DNA of 64,000 nt from an uncultured Eggerthellaceae bacterium. GTDB lineage: Bacteria; Actinomycetota; Coriobacteriia; Coriobacteriales; Eggerthellaceae. The notes below the pieces were generated by a model that saw nothing but the letters and a program-made list of their open reading frames with translations, did not search any database and was not told the origin of the DNA. Each line of letters begins with the position of its first letter. The first letter of the stretch is position 1. The stretch is taken from contig CANQRF010000004.1 of the NCBI GenBank assembly GCA_947626195.1, positions 62,001 through 126,000 of the forward strand, in the 5' to 3' direction. Shown piece after piece: positions 44,820 through 53,441 of this stretch. The position numbers and the translations under genes were made by a program.

Positions 44820-46087
44820 TCGTTGCCAAATTCGGCGGCACCTCGGTCGCATCGCCGGAGCGCATCAAAAACGTTGCGAAACGGCTCGTGAAGATGCGGC
44901 AGCGGGGCGATCGCGTCGTTGCCGTCGTGTCCGCGATGGGAAAGACCACCGACGAGCTGGTGGGGCTGGCCGCTGCCATCAACGACAATCCGCCGCTGCG
45001 CGAGCTCGACCGCCTGCTCTCCACGGGCGAGCAGGTCTCGATGGCGTTGCTCGCGATGGCGATCGAGGCGCTCGGCTATAAGGCGATGAGCTTCACGGGG
45101 CGCCAAGCGGGCATCGAGACGAACGGCACCCACAATAAGGCGAAGATCGTCAAGGTGCATAATGAGCGCATCATGGAAGCGCTCGCGTGCGGCTATCTGC
45201 CGGTGGTCGCGGGCTTCCAAGGGATCGACGAGAACGGCGACATAACGACGCTCGGCCGTGGCGGCAGCGACACGACCGCCGTGGCGGTGGCGTGGGGCAT
45301 CGGCGCGGATGTGTGCGAGATATACTCCGACGTGGATGGCATCTACAGCGCCGATCCGCGCGTGGCGCCGCGGGCGCGCAAGCTCGCGCAGGTCTCCTAC
45401 GACGACATGCTCGAGCTCTCGAGCTCGGGTGCGGGCGTTTTGCAGAGCCGCGCCGTCGAGTTTGCCCGCAAATGGAAGGTGGTCATCCACTCCCGCTCGG
45501 CATTCACCGAGGCGGAGGGCACGTATATTAAGGAGGACTCTCAGATGGAGGAAGCGGTCATCACCGGCATCGCGCACGACACCTCCGAAGTGAAGGTGAC
45601 GATCCGCGGCGTGCCGGATTCCACCGGCGTCGCGGCGAAGGTGTTCTCGGGTCTTGCCGCCAATGCGGTGAGCGTCGACATGATCATCCAGAACATTTCA
45701 GAGGACGGTTTCACCGACATTTCGTTCACCTGTCCGGAGGGCGATTTGAGCAAGGCGGTCGACACGCTCGAGCGCGTGCTTCCCGAGATCAAGGCGCGTG
45801 AGTTCGTGGTGGACAAGGACATCGCGAAGGTGTCGCTCGTGGGCACGGGGATGAAGTCCTCGCCGGGCGTGGCCGCGCGGGCATTTTCCACCTTGGGTGA
45901 GCACCAAATCAACATCCTTGCGATCTCCACCTCGCCGATCAGGCTCTCGATCGTCGTTGACAGCGCGCAGGCCACTCAGGCGGTGCAGGTGCTTCACACG
46001 GCGTTCGGCCTCGATTCCGACAGCGTTTTCGAGGAAACGCAGCTTTCGGCGGAGGAGATCGCGGCGAAAATGGCGAAAGGGCGTTAA
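44810..46087 (+). CDS. lysC: aspartate kinase
   Basis: First step from aspartate to lysine, threonine, methionine and diaminopimelate; 425 residues. Kinase domain: IVAKFGGTSVASPERIKNVA, STGEQVSMALLAMAI, GFQGIDENGDITTLGRGGSD, YSDVDGIYSADPRV. Two C-terminal ACT regulatory domains (about 265-420; KVTIRGVPDSTGVAAKVFSG and VSLVGTGMKSSPGVAARAFS). This layout is the single-chain lysine/threonine-inhibited type. asd follows by 2 bp. I looked for a lysine riboswitch upstream and did not find one. Confidence 0.96.
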   Translation: MALIVAKFGGTSVASPERIKNVAKRLVKMRQRGDRVVAVVSAMGKTTDELVGLAAAINDNPPLRELDRLLSTGEQVSMALLAMAIEALGYKAMSFTGRQAGIETNGTHNKAKIVKVHNERIMEALACGYLPVVAGFQGIDENGDITTLGRGGSDTTAVAVAWGIGADVCEIYSDVDGIYSADPRVAPRARKLAQVSYDDMLELSSSGAGVLQSRAVEFARKWKVVIHSRSAFTEAEGTYIKEDSQMEEAVITGIAHDTSEVKVTIRGVPDSTGVAAKVFSGLAANAVSVDMIIQNISEDGFTDISFTCPEGDLSKAVDTLERVLPEIKAREFVVDKDIAKVSLVGTGMKSSPGVAARAFSTLGEHQINILAISTSPIRLSIVVDSAQATQAVQVLHTAFGLDSDSVFEETQLSAEEIAAKMAKGR

Positions 46088-46089
46088 AT

Positions 46090-47133
46090 ATGTGGAACAA
46101 AGCTATGCCGGAGCATCCCGTCGTCGCGGTTGCGGGAGCGACGGGCGCGGTAGGACGCGAATTTCTGCAGGTGCTGCACGACCTCGATTTTCCCGCTTCT
46201 GAGGTGCGGGCCTTGGCGTCGAGCCGCTCGGCCGGCAAAGAGCTCCCGTTCTTGGGCTGCGGCGAAGTGGCGCCGGGGAACCTCGTGGTCGAGGAGATGA
46301 CCCCTGCCTCGTTCGGGGGCGTGGACATCGCGCTCTTCTCGGCGGGCGCCTCAGTATCGCGCAAGATGAGGGAGGCCGTTGTGGCTGCCGGTGCGGTGAT
46401 GATCGACAATTCGAGCGCGTTTCGGATGGAAGATGACGTGCCGCTCGTCGTTCCCGAGGTGAACCCGCAAGACGTCGCGTGGCATTCGGGCGTCATCGCG
46501 AACCCGAACTGCTCGACGATCCAGATGGTCGTCGCCTTGAAGCCCCTGTACGATCTCTCGCCCATCAAGCGCGTGGTGGTTTCCACCTATCAGGCGGCAA
46601 GCGGCGCCGGCGCGCCGGCGATGGCCGAGCTCTACGATCAGACACGCGCCTTCTTGGAGGGCACGCCTGAGGAGGAGCTTGTCATCGACGCCTTCCAGCA
46701 TCGGATCGCCTTCAACGTGATTCCGCATATCGACGTCTTCATGGACGACGATTCCACGAAGGAAGAGTGGAAGATGGTCGTTGAGACGAAGAAGATCATG
46801 GGCGACGACAACATCAAGGTGGCGGCAACCTGCGTGCGCGTGCCCGTGCTGCGCTGCCATGGAGAGGCGATCAATGTGGAATTCGCTGATGAAGTGAGCG
46901 TCGCCGATGCGCGCCGTGCGCTTGAGGCAGCGCCGGGCGTGTGCGTGATGGATGACATCAAGAACAACGTCTATCCGATGCCGGGCATCCTCGCCGGCAC
47001 GAACGACACCTATGTCGGGCGCCTGCGCAAGGACCCGACGGTCGACCATGGGTTGGCGATGTGGGTGGTGGCGGATCAAATCCGCAAAGGCGCCGCCCTG
47101 AACGCCGTCCAGATTGCCCAATTGTTGCTTTAG
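46090..47133 (+). CDS. asd: aspartate-semialdehyde dehydrogenase
   Basis: Reduces aspartyl phosphate to the semialdehyde; 347 residues. NADP-binding VAVAGATGAVGREFLQVL, active-site Cys in NPNCSTIQMVVAL, substrate Arg/His region VAATCVRVPVLRCHGEAINV, and VADQIRKGAALNAVQIAQLL. lysC-asd is a standard operon. ATG 46090 follows AAAGGG. Confidence 0.97.
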   Translation: MWNKAMPEHPVVAVAGATGAVGREFLQVLHDLDFPASEVRALASSRSAGKELPFLGCGEVAPGNLVVEEMTPASFGGVDIALFSAGASVSRKMREAVVAAGAVMIDNSSAFRMEDDVPLVVPEVNPQDVAWHSGVIANPNCSTIQMVVALKPLYDLSPIKRVVVSTYQAASGAGAPAMAELYDQTRAFLEGTPEEELVIDAFQHRIAFNVIPHIDVFMDDDSTKEEWKMVVETKKIMGDDNIKVAATCVRVPVLRCHGEAINVEFADEVSVADARRALEAAPGVCVMDDIKNNVYPMPGILAGTNDTYVGRLRKDPTVDHGLAMWVVADQIRKGAALNAVQIAQLLL

Positions 47134-47177
47134 ATTGATGAAGCTTTCAAGAGGCGTCGGGCGCGCAGTCGCTCGGC

Positions 47178-47310
47178 ATAATGCCCCCATCGGTCGGAGG
47201 GGCGCTCGGGCTTAAGGCGGCGCTTAACGGAAGCGATTATGCATGTAAATTATCGCATAATCGCTTCCTACGCCGGATGCGCCCTCGACCCCTCCATTCC
47301 CTCGGGGGCA
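47178..47310. repeat. nested inverted repeat (133 bp)
   Basis: Outer arms AATGCCCCC (47178-47186) and GGGGGCATT (47302-47310) are perfect. Intermediate GGAGGGGCG-like and CCCTCGACCCCTCC-like stretches pair imperfectly. The inner stem GGAAGCGATTATGC (47227-47240) with GCATAATCGCTTCC (47253-47266) is perfect over 14 bp with a 12-base loop. Confidence 0.85.
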
Positions 47311-47477
47311 TTGAACCTCGCATAAATCTTTTTTTGTCTTACAGGTTCGCCAGTGAGAAAGCGAGGGCGTTTCCGGTGCTTCAGATTCCCCCGCTGCACG
47401 GCTGAGTGTGCTTCGCACACGAAGGTAAGTGCACAAGGGGGAAGATGAAGTGCCCGAAACGCCCGCAGCGTCAGCTC

Positions 47478-47505
47478 GTTCCGCTGTTTGTCAAAACAGC
47501 GGAAC
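47478..47505. repeat. perfect 12-bp hairpin
   Basis: GTTCCGCTGTTT (47478-47489) and AAACAGCGGAAC (47494-47505) with loop gtca. Followed by AAAAAA rather than T, so on the plus strand it is no terminator. Confidence 0.85.
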
Positions 47506-47681
47506 TAAAAAACGTCCGCGAGGCCCTTGAACTCGAACGCTCCCTCGCCCGAGCGAGATGAGGCATAATGATGAGCGGAACCAAAATTTCGGAGGGGTAA
47601 CACTCTGGTACTGAGGCGACCGGAGGGCACCTGCTTTGTTATAGTGAGCGAACTAAGTTAAAACAACTTGAGGAGGCAACA

Positions 47682-47840
47682 ATGGATAAATGGGTCTGCA
47701 CCATCTGCGGTTATGTTTACGATCCCGAAAAGGGCGATCCTGATGGCGGCATCGAGCCGGGCACGCCGTTTGAGGACATTCCGGATGATTGGGTCTGCCC
47801 GATCTGCGGAGCGGCGAAGAGCGCCTTTGAGAAGGAATAA
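47682..47840 (+). CDS. rub: rubredoxin
   Basis: Small iron electron carrier, 52 residues: begins [20 protein letters not shown] and ends [18 protein letters not shown]. Both C-x2-C iron-binding pairs (CTIC, CPIC) are intact, with the family's aromatic core residues. GAGGAGG lies upstream of ATG 47682. Typical of anaerobes, where it serves oxygen and superoxide reductases. It stands just after the structured gap; tlyA follows 57 bp later. Confidence 0.96.
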   Translation: MDKWVCTICGYVYDPEKGDPDGGIEPGTPFEDIPDDWVCPICGAAKSAFEKE

Positions 47841-47897
47841 GGGCCTCTCGAAAAACATGGAGAAAGGGGAGCGGGCGAGGGAGCTCGCCCGCTTGCT

Positions 47898-48644
47898 ATG
47901 ACAGGGCCTCGAAAGGAAAAGAAAGTCCGTTTGGATAGCCTTCTCTGCGAGCAGGGCTTCTTCCCCGATGCGGAGCAGGCGAAGCGCGCTATCTTAGCGC
48001 ACGAGGTGAAGGTGGGAGATCGTTTTGCGACGAGCGCTGCCGAACTGGTTGCGCCCGGCGTTCAGCTCAGTGTGAAAGCGCAACGGCGATTCGTCTCACG
48101 TGGCGGCGAGAAGCTCGCGCATGCCCTTGAGACGTTCCATATCGACGTGCGTGGCCTGCGGGCGATCGACATCGGTTCTTCGACGGGCGGCTTCACCGAC
48201 TGCCTTCTTCAAGCGGGCGCCGCTTCGGTGACCGCCGTCGACGTCAATTACGGCCAGCTCGCGTGGCAGCTGCGGCAGGACGAACGCGTGCATATCTTTG
48301 AACGCACGAACATTCGCACCGCCGATCCGGTGCAACTCGGAGCGCCCTTCGATCTCATCGTTGCCGATGTGAGCTTCATCGGCCTTGCCTCCCTTGCGCC
48401 TGTATTCGCCAAGTTCGCACAACGGGGCACGCGATTTGTCGGGCTCGTCAAGCCGCAATTCGAATCGAAGCGCGGGGAGACCGATCACGGCGTGGTGCGG
48501 AGTGCGGAAATCCGCGAACGTGTGGTCGAAGAGGTGCAGCAGGCCCTCGTTGACGTGGGGTTTCATGTCGAGGGGGTCGTCGAATCGCCGCTTCGGGGGC
48601 CGGCGGGCAATGTCGAGTTCCTCATCGATTCCGTTTATTCATAA
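47898..48644 (+). CDS. tlyA: TlyA-family rRNA (cytidine-2'-O)-methyltransferase
   Basis: S4 RNA-binding domain (VRLDSLLCEQGFFPDAEQAK) plus an FtsJ-like SAM methyltransferase fold (DIGSSTGGFTDCLLQAGAAS, LIVADVSFIGLASL, LVKPQFESKRGETDHG); 248 residues. Homologues methylate 16S/23S rRNA; some are also annotated as hemolysins, which I think is misleading here. Complete. Confidence 0.94.
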   Translation: MTGPRKEKKVRLDSLLCEQGFFPDAEQAKRAILAHEVKVGDRFATSAAELVAPGVQLSVKAQRRFVSRGGEKLAHALETFHIDVRGLRAIDIGSSTGGFTDCLLQAGAASVTAVDVNYGQLAWQLRQDERVHIFERTNIRTADPVQLGAPFDLIVADVSFIGLASLAPVFAKFAQRGTRFVGLVKPQFESKRGETDHGVVRSAEIRERVVEEVQQALVDVGFHVEGVVESPLRGPAGNVEFLIDSVYS

Positions 48645-48783
48645 AAACGCCAATGGCTTGCCAAATCGCGCCTGCCACCGTTTCCTTTTCGTTGTGATGC
48701 TCCGGTCGCGCGTTTCGCCTGCTCCTGCTTTAGGTAAACTATGCATGCTTTCATCTACCGCACGGTAAGGAGCGAAACAGCCT

Positions 48784-50172
48784 ATGGCACGCGAGCAATT
48801 TGGGTCTCGTCTTGGGTTCATCCTCATAAGCGCAGGTTGCGCCATCGGTTTGGGAAACGTCTGGCGTTTCCCCTACATGGTCGGCGCATACGGCGGCGCG
48901 GCCTTTGTCGTGATGTATCTGATCTTCCTCATCATCCTCGGCCTTCCCATCATGGCGATGGAGTTTGCGGTCGGCCGCGGGAGCCAGAAGAGCATCGCGC
49001 GCGCCTTCAACGTCCTTGAGCCAGAGGGCGCGAAATTCCACCATTTCAAGTGGATCGGCATCGCGGGACTCTATCTGCTCATGATGTTCTATACCACGGT
49101 CGGCGGCTGGATGATGGCCTACATCCCCAAGATGGCGACTGGCGAATTCAACGGCGTCTCCACGGAAGGCGTCAACCAGATCTACCAAGCGATGCTCGCC
49201 AACCCTTCCGAGATGGTCGCTTGGATGGTCGTCACCTGCGTCATCGCGATTCTCGTCTGCGGCATGGGGCTTCAGAAGGGCGTTGAGCGCGTCACGAAGG
49301 TCATGATGCTGTGCTTGCTCGCGATCATCGGTGTGCTCGTCATCCGCAGCGTGACGCTTCCCGGCGCCGAGGCGGGCATCGTGTTTTACCTCGCACCCGA
49401 TTTCTCGAAGATATTCGCCAGTCCCGATACGTTCTTCGACGCCGCCTATGCGGCAATGGGCCAAGCGTTCTTCACGCTTTCGATCGGCATGGGTTCGATG
49501 GAGATCTTCGGCAGCTATATCGACAAGAAGCGCTCGTTGATGGGCGAGGCCGCGACGATCGCCACCCTCGACACCGGCGTGGCGCTTGCCACCGGATTCA
49601 TCATCTTCCCCGCCTGCTTCGCCCTTGGCGTGATGCCGGATTCCGGCCCGGGCCTCGTGTTCGTCACGCTCCCCGGCGTCTTCGAGAATATGTGGCTTGG
49701 CGAGCTCTGGGGCACGCTCTTCTTCGTCTTCATGAGCTTCGCGGCGCTTTCCACGGTCATCGCCGTTTTCGAAGGCATCTTGAGCTTCGGCATGGACCAG
49801 TGGGGCTGGACGCGCCAAAAGGCCGTCGTGGTGAACCTCATCGCCATCCCGCTGCTCTCGCTTCCGTGCGCGCTCGGCTTCAACGTGCTTTCCGACGTGG
49901 TGCTTCCGGGCGTCGGGAACATCCAGTCGATTGAGGACTTCCTCGTGTCGAACAACATCCTGCCCCTCGGCTCCCTCGTGTTCGTGTTCTTCTGCGTGAG
50001 CAAGCGCGGCTGGGGTTGGAAGAACTTCCTCGCCGAGGCGAACGCGGGCAAAGGTGTCAAGTTCCCCTCGTGGCTGAAGGGCTGGATGATGGTGGGCGTG
50101 CCCATCCTCGTCATCGTCATCCTCGTGATGGGGTGGCTGCCGATCCTCCAAGCATGGTTCGGCCTCGCGTAG
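48784..50172 (+). CDS. NSS-family sodium-dependent transporter
   Basis: Sodium-coupled amino acid or related solute importer with LeuT fold, 462 residues, 11-12 helices. TM1 motif ISAGCAIGLGNVWRFPYMVG (unwound segment with Na+ site), TM6 region GQAFFTLSIGMGSMEIFGSY, TM8 FVFMSFAALSTVIAVFEGIL. Substrate cannot be assigned. Alone in its direction, 139 bp after tlyA; no clear promoter pair found. Confidence 0.94.
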   Translation: MAREQFGSRLGFILISAGCAIGLGNVWRFPYMVGAYGGAAFVVMYLIFLIILGLPIMAMEFAVGRGSQKSIARAFNVLEPEGAKFHHFKWIGIAGLYLLMMFYTTVGGWMMAYIPKMATGEFNGVSTEGVNQIYQAMLANPSEMVAWMVVTCVIAILVCGMGLQKGVERVTKVMMLCLLAIIGVLVIRSVTLPGAEAGIVFYLAPDFSKIFASPDTFFDAAYAAMGQAFFTLSIGMGSMEIFGSYIDKKRSLMGEAATIATLDTGVALATGFIIFPACFALGVMPDSGPGLVFVTLPGVFENMWLGELWGTLFFVFMSFAALSTVIAVFEGILSFGMDQWGWTRQKAVVVNLIAIPLLSLPCALGFNVLSDVVLPGVGNIQSIEDFLVSNNILPLGSLVFVFFCVSKRGWGWKNFLAEANAGKGVKFPSWLKGWMMVGVPILVIVILVMGWLPILQAWFGLA

Positions 50173-50191
50173 AAGAGCTCCCTTCCCTTGG

Positions 50192-51076
50192 CTATGGCTC
50201 GAGGGGCGCCGGATGCGCAGCGCTCTGCGCGGCCGCCTGCGCTTCGGGTCTATCTTCCGTCCTATTCTCGGGCTGGCCCTCGGGTTTGTCGATGGCGTCG
50301 GCGGTGGGCCTTTGCAGCTGCGTCACGATCCAGCGCATGAGCGAACGCGGGGCGACGCGCGTGAAGAGCACCGACGCTTTCGGCAAGATGCCGGGAACGC
50401 ATTGCGTCTTGTTCGCCTTCAGAGCCGCATAGCCCGCCTTCGCCACCAGCGAGGCAGGCACGCCGATGGCGTTGAGAACGGCGCTCTGCTTGAATCCCGC
50501 CGTGCCCCAGAAGTCCGTGCGCACGGGGCCGGGGCAGAGGGCGCACACATGCACGCCGTGGGGGTTCAGCTCGGTGTGCAGTGCCTGGGTGAACGACTGC
50601 ACGTAGGCTTTCGAGGCGTAGTAGGTGGCCATATAGGGGCCGGGCATGAAGGCGGCGATGGAAGCGACGTTCAAGATTTCCCCTGCGCCGCGATCGGCCA
50701 TGCGCTTGCCGAAGCGGTAGGAGAGCTCGGTCAGCACGCCGATGTTCACGGCGATCAGCGCCTCCTGCCGTTTCCAGTCGCTCTCGCTGAAGCGTCCCGC
50801 CACGGCGAAACCCGCATCGTTCACGAGCGCATCCAGCTGGATGCCCGTCGCGTCGAACGCCTCGACCAACGCGCTGGCGGCCCCGGGCGCCGAAAGATCC
50901 TGCGAGATGGTGTGCACCTCGATGCCGAAGTCCGCTTTCAGCCTGTCGGCGGCATCGTCGAGCTTCTTCTGATTGTGGGCGACGAGGATGACGTTGTAGC
51001 CATCGCCGGCAAAGCAGCGCGCCAGCTCAAAGCCGATTCCGCCCGATCCGCCCGTCACCATAACCGTCTTCGCCAT
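50192..51076 (-). CDS. short-chain dehydrogenase/reductase
   Basis: NAD(P)-dependent oxidoreductase, 294 residues. Cofactor motif VTGGSGGIGFELARCFAGDG, NDAGF (NNAG-type), catalytic Ser in LNVASIAAFMPG and YASKAY (YxxxK). Classical SDR of the YqjQ/DltE-like group. The C-terminus has an extra Glu/Ala/Pro tail (PENRTEDRPEAQAAAQSAAH). ATG 51076 follows GAAGGAGAT. Lies 39 bp downstream of the UPF0210 gene in the same direction. Confidence 0.92.
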   Translation of the reverse strand: MAKTVMVTGGSGGIGFELARCFAGDGYNVILVAHNQKKLDDAADRLKADFGIEVHTISQDLSAPGAASALVEAFDATGIQLDALVNDAGFAVAGRFSESDWKRQEALIAVNIGVLTELSYRFGKRMADRGAGEILNVASIAAFMPGPYMATYYASKAYVQSFTQALHTELNPHGVHVCALCPGPVRTDFWGTAGFKQSAVLNAIGVPASLVAKAGYAALKANKTQCVPGILPKASVLFTRVAPRSLMRWIVTQLQRPTADAIDKPEGQPENRTEDRPEAQAAAQSAAHPAPLEP

Positions 51077-51115
51077 GGCATCTCCTTCTCGTCGGGGCAA
51101 TGCCCCGTCCAAGGT

Positions 51116-52480
51116 TTAGTTCTTCAGCGAATTGAGCGGGGCGGGGAACCTTCCGCCGCGATGTGCGAAGACCTCTCCCGCAAAGGCGTTCACCGGCATC
51201 ACCGGCGCAGCGCCGAGCAATCCGCCGAAGTCCAGTCTATCGCCAACGGTTTTCCCGATTGCCGGAATGAGGCGCACTGCGGTCGTTTTGTTATTTATCA
51301 TGCCGATCGCGCACTCGTCAGCGATGATACCGGTGATCGTCTCGACGGTGGTATCGCCGGGAATCGCGATCATGTCGAGGCCGACGGAGCAGACGCTTGT
51401 CATCGCCTCGAGCTTCTCCAAGCGCAACGCCCCGCATTCGGCGGCGCGGATCATGCCGGCGTCCTCCGAGACGGGGATGAAGGCGCCCGAAAGCCCGCCG
51501 ATGGAAGACGAGGCCATCACGCCGCCCTTCTTCACGGCGTCGTTCAAGAGGGCGAGCGCGGCGGTGGTGCCGGGGCCTCCGCAGCAGCCGACGCCGATCG
51601 CCTCGAGGATCTCGGCGACTGAATCGCCCTCCGCGGGGGTGGGTGCGAGGGAAAGGTCGATGATGCCCATGCTTACGCCCAGGCGACGCGAGGCCTCGCG
51701 CGCCATCAGCTCGCCGGCACGGGTGATTTTGAAGGCCGTCGATTTGATGGCCTCGGCGACGGTGGTGAGGTCGGCGTCTTGGGGAAGTTTCGCAAGCACG
51801 GCGCGGACGACGCCGGGGCCGGAGACCCCCACGTTGACGACCGTATCGGCCTCGCCGACGCCATGGAAGGCGCCCGCCATGAAGGGGTTGTCCTCGACGG
51901 CGTTGCAGAACACGACGAGCTTTCCCGCGCCGATGCAATCACGGTCGGCGGTCGCCTCGGCGGTTTCGATGATGGTTTGCGCCATCGTTGCGATGGCATC
52001 CATGTTGAGTCCCGCCCGCGTGGTGCCCACGTTCACCGAGGAGCACACGCAGTCGGTTTCGGAAAGCGCCGAGGGGATGGACGCCATGAGCTTTTCGTCA
52101 GCTGCGGTCGCTCCCTTATGAACGAGGGCGGAGAACCCCCCGACGAAATCGACCCCCACTTCGCGTCCGGCGCGGTCCATCGCGCGGGCTATGGGTGTGA
52201 GGTCGTGTTCCCCTACCGCGCCGCATATCTGGGCGATCGGCGTGACCGAAAGCCGCTTGTTCACGATGGGGATGCCGTATTCCCGCTCAAGCTGCTCGGC
52301 GGTGGGGACGAGGCGCTCGGCGGTGCGCGTCAGGTGGTCGTAGACCTTGCTGGCCACGCGATCCACCGAGGTGTCGGTGCAGCCCCCGAGATTGATGCCC
52401 AAGGTGATCGTGCGAATGTCGAGGTGCTGCTTGCCCACCATGGCAAGGGTCTCGGATATTTCTTCAGGGGTTATCTGCAT
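51116..52480 (-). CDS. UPF0210 (PFL-like) family protein
   Basis: A 454-residue protein of the UPF0210/DUF711 family, structurally related to pyruvate formate-lyase-type barrels but of unknown function. Landmarks: [69 protein letters not shown] and [20 protein letters not shown]. The family is usually preceded by a small ACT-domain protein (UPF0237); none is here. ATG 52480 follows AGAGGAC. Divergent from the GntR regulator, whose operator lies between. Confidence 0.9.
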   Translation of the reverse strand: MQITPEEISETLAMVGKQHLDIRTITLGINLGGCTDTSVDRVASKVYDHLTRTAERLVPTAEQLEREYGIPIVNKRLSVTPIAQICGAVGEHDLTPIARAMDRAGREVGVDFVGGFSALVHKGATAADEKLMASIPSALSETDCVCSSVNVGTTRAGLNMDAIATMAQTIIETAEATADRDCIGAGKLVVFCNAVEDNPFMAGAFHGVGEADTVVNVGVSGPGVVRAVLAKLPQDADLTTVAEAIKSTAFKITRAGELMAREASRRLGVSMGIIDLSLAPTPAEGDSVAEILEAIGVGCCGGPGTTAALALLNDAVKKGGVMASSSIGGLSGAFIPVSEDAGMIRAAECGALRLEKLEAMTSVCSVGLDMIAIPGDTTVETITGIIADECAIGMINNKTTAVRLIPAIGKTVGDRLDFGGLLGAAPVMPVNAFAGEVFAHRGGRFPAPLNSLKN

Positions 52481-52614
52481 GGCGTCCTCTCTCGAACTCT
52501 GCGTCTTTCCTATCTCAGTACTTCGATTTCGGTGTTTCTCTTTCGTGCTTCGGTAAAGCATAGCAAGAAACGCCCTCCGCGACTCCCTTGATTCTCGACA
52601 GTGTTTCGCGAAAA

Positions 52615-52626
52615 GATGTATACATC
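52615..52626. promoter_or_regulatory. GntR-type operator palindrome
   Basis: Perfect 12-base palindrome GATGTATACATC, matching the GTATAC-centred sites of FadR/FCD regulators. It lies 14 bases before the TATACT box at 52641, where a bound repressor would block -35 contacts, and in the gap shared with the divergent UPF0210 gene. Autoregulation is inferred. Confidence 0.65.
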
Positions 52627-52640
52627 TCTAGGATTTCCGT

Positions 52641-52646
52641 TATACT
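52641..52646 (+). promoter_or_regulatory. -10 box of the GntR/SDH/TRAP unit
   Basis: TATACT, 90 bases before the regulator start. No consensus -35, consistent with a regulated promoter overlapped by the operator. Confidence 0.45.
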
Positions 52647-52735
52647 CGGTCAGGCATCCTAAGGGTAGGGTGCGTGGGAAACGATATGCGGCCAGTTGCC
52701 GGCTCATCGTGTGGACGGGCGCAGGAGCGGGGCGC

Positions 52736-53398
52736 ATGAGGAACGGTATGCAGCAAAAGGACTCAAAATCGAAGATCGTGTTCGAGGTGTTGCGCGACCG
52801 CATCCTCGTCAACAGCCTGCGCCCGGGCGATGTACTCGGCGAGGTCGCGCTGACCGAGGAGTTCGGCGTGAGCCGCACGCCCGTGCGCGAGGCGCTGCAG
52901 AAGCTCGAGCGCCTCGGCTTGGTGGAGATCCGCGATGGCGCGGGCACCTTCGTCACCGACGTCGACCAGAAGAACATGCGCTCCGCCTATGAGATCCGCT
53001 GCGCGTTGGAAAAGCTCGCGCTGGAAACATGCCTCGATCATATTGAGGAACAGGAACTCGATCGTCTCGAGGAGCTCTTCGCGGGTTTCTTGAGCCAGCT
53101 TGAGGGGGGCGGGCGCCACGTGTCGTTCGAGACGATGGCGTTCGCCGAATGGGAGCTGCACGATCTCATCGTGGAGCGCAGCGAGAACACGCTCATCGCA
53201 GAGGCGGTGGAGAGTCTGACGGCTGTCATGCGCCGCTATCAGGTGCGCTACATCTCCGGCTATCTTCGCGCGGCGCGGGAGCACCTTGCGCTGATCGCCT
53301 GCATGCGCGCCCGTGATGTCAAGGGGGCGCAGCGCATCATCGACGAGCACCTCCAAGCGCGCATCTCGTGGAATCCACCCGAGGATCAATCGGCCTGA
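52736..53398 (+). CDS. GntR-family (FCD) transcription regulator
   Basis: A 220-residue regulator. Winged helix: VFEVLRDRILVNSLRPGDVL, GVSRTPVREALQKLERLGLV. The C-terminal helical FCD domain binds small carboxylates with a metal site; candidate His ligands are in HDLIVERSEN and REHLALI. ATG 52736 has AGGAG upstream; ATG 52748 is an alternative. It is 43 bp before the shikimate-dehydrogenase-like gene, so it probably controls this gene and the TRAP transporter in response to their substrate. Confidence 0.93.
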   Translation: MRNGMQQKDSKSKIVFEVLRDRILVNSLRPGDVLGEVALTEEFGVSRTPVREALQKLERLGLVEIRDGAGTFVTDVDQKNMRSAYEIRCALEKLALETCLDHIEEQELDRLEELFAGFLSQLEGGGRHVSFETMAFAEWELHDLIVERSENTLIAEAVESLTAVMRRYQVRYISGYLRAAREHLALIACMRARDVKGAQRIIDEHLQARISWNPPEDQSA

Positions 53399-53441
53399 CC
53401 AAGTGAGAACTCGAGGAAAAGAAGGTAAGAAAGCAACGACT

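Larger units (their letters stand above)
47152..47556. repeat. palindromic intergenic element, copy B (expanded)
   Basis: Starts with the same GC-rich sequence as copy A (GCGCGCAGTCGCTCGGCA at 47160-47176 less one base) and ends with the shared CCTCGCCCGAGCG. Inside are a long nested inverted repeat and a separate hairpin. Copy A spans 130 bp, this one about 405 bp. Confidence 0.6.
47134..47681. other. 548-bp structured intergenic region before rubredoxin
   Basis: No protein gene seen. It contains a nested inverted repeat (47178-47310), a perfect 12-bp hairpin (47478-47505), end sequences shared with copy A, a T-run at about 47326-47332, and TATAGT (47640-47645), a possible -10 for rubredoxin. 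GC content alternates sharply between GC-rich arms and AT-rich loops. It may hold a non-coding RNA or a mobile palindromic element. Confidence 0.65.

Noticed and set aside
47898-48644. Haemolysin function for TlyA
   Set aside because: Sequence shows an S4 plus FtsJ-type rRNA methyltransferase; nothing indicates a pore or secretion.
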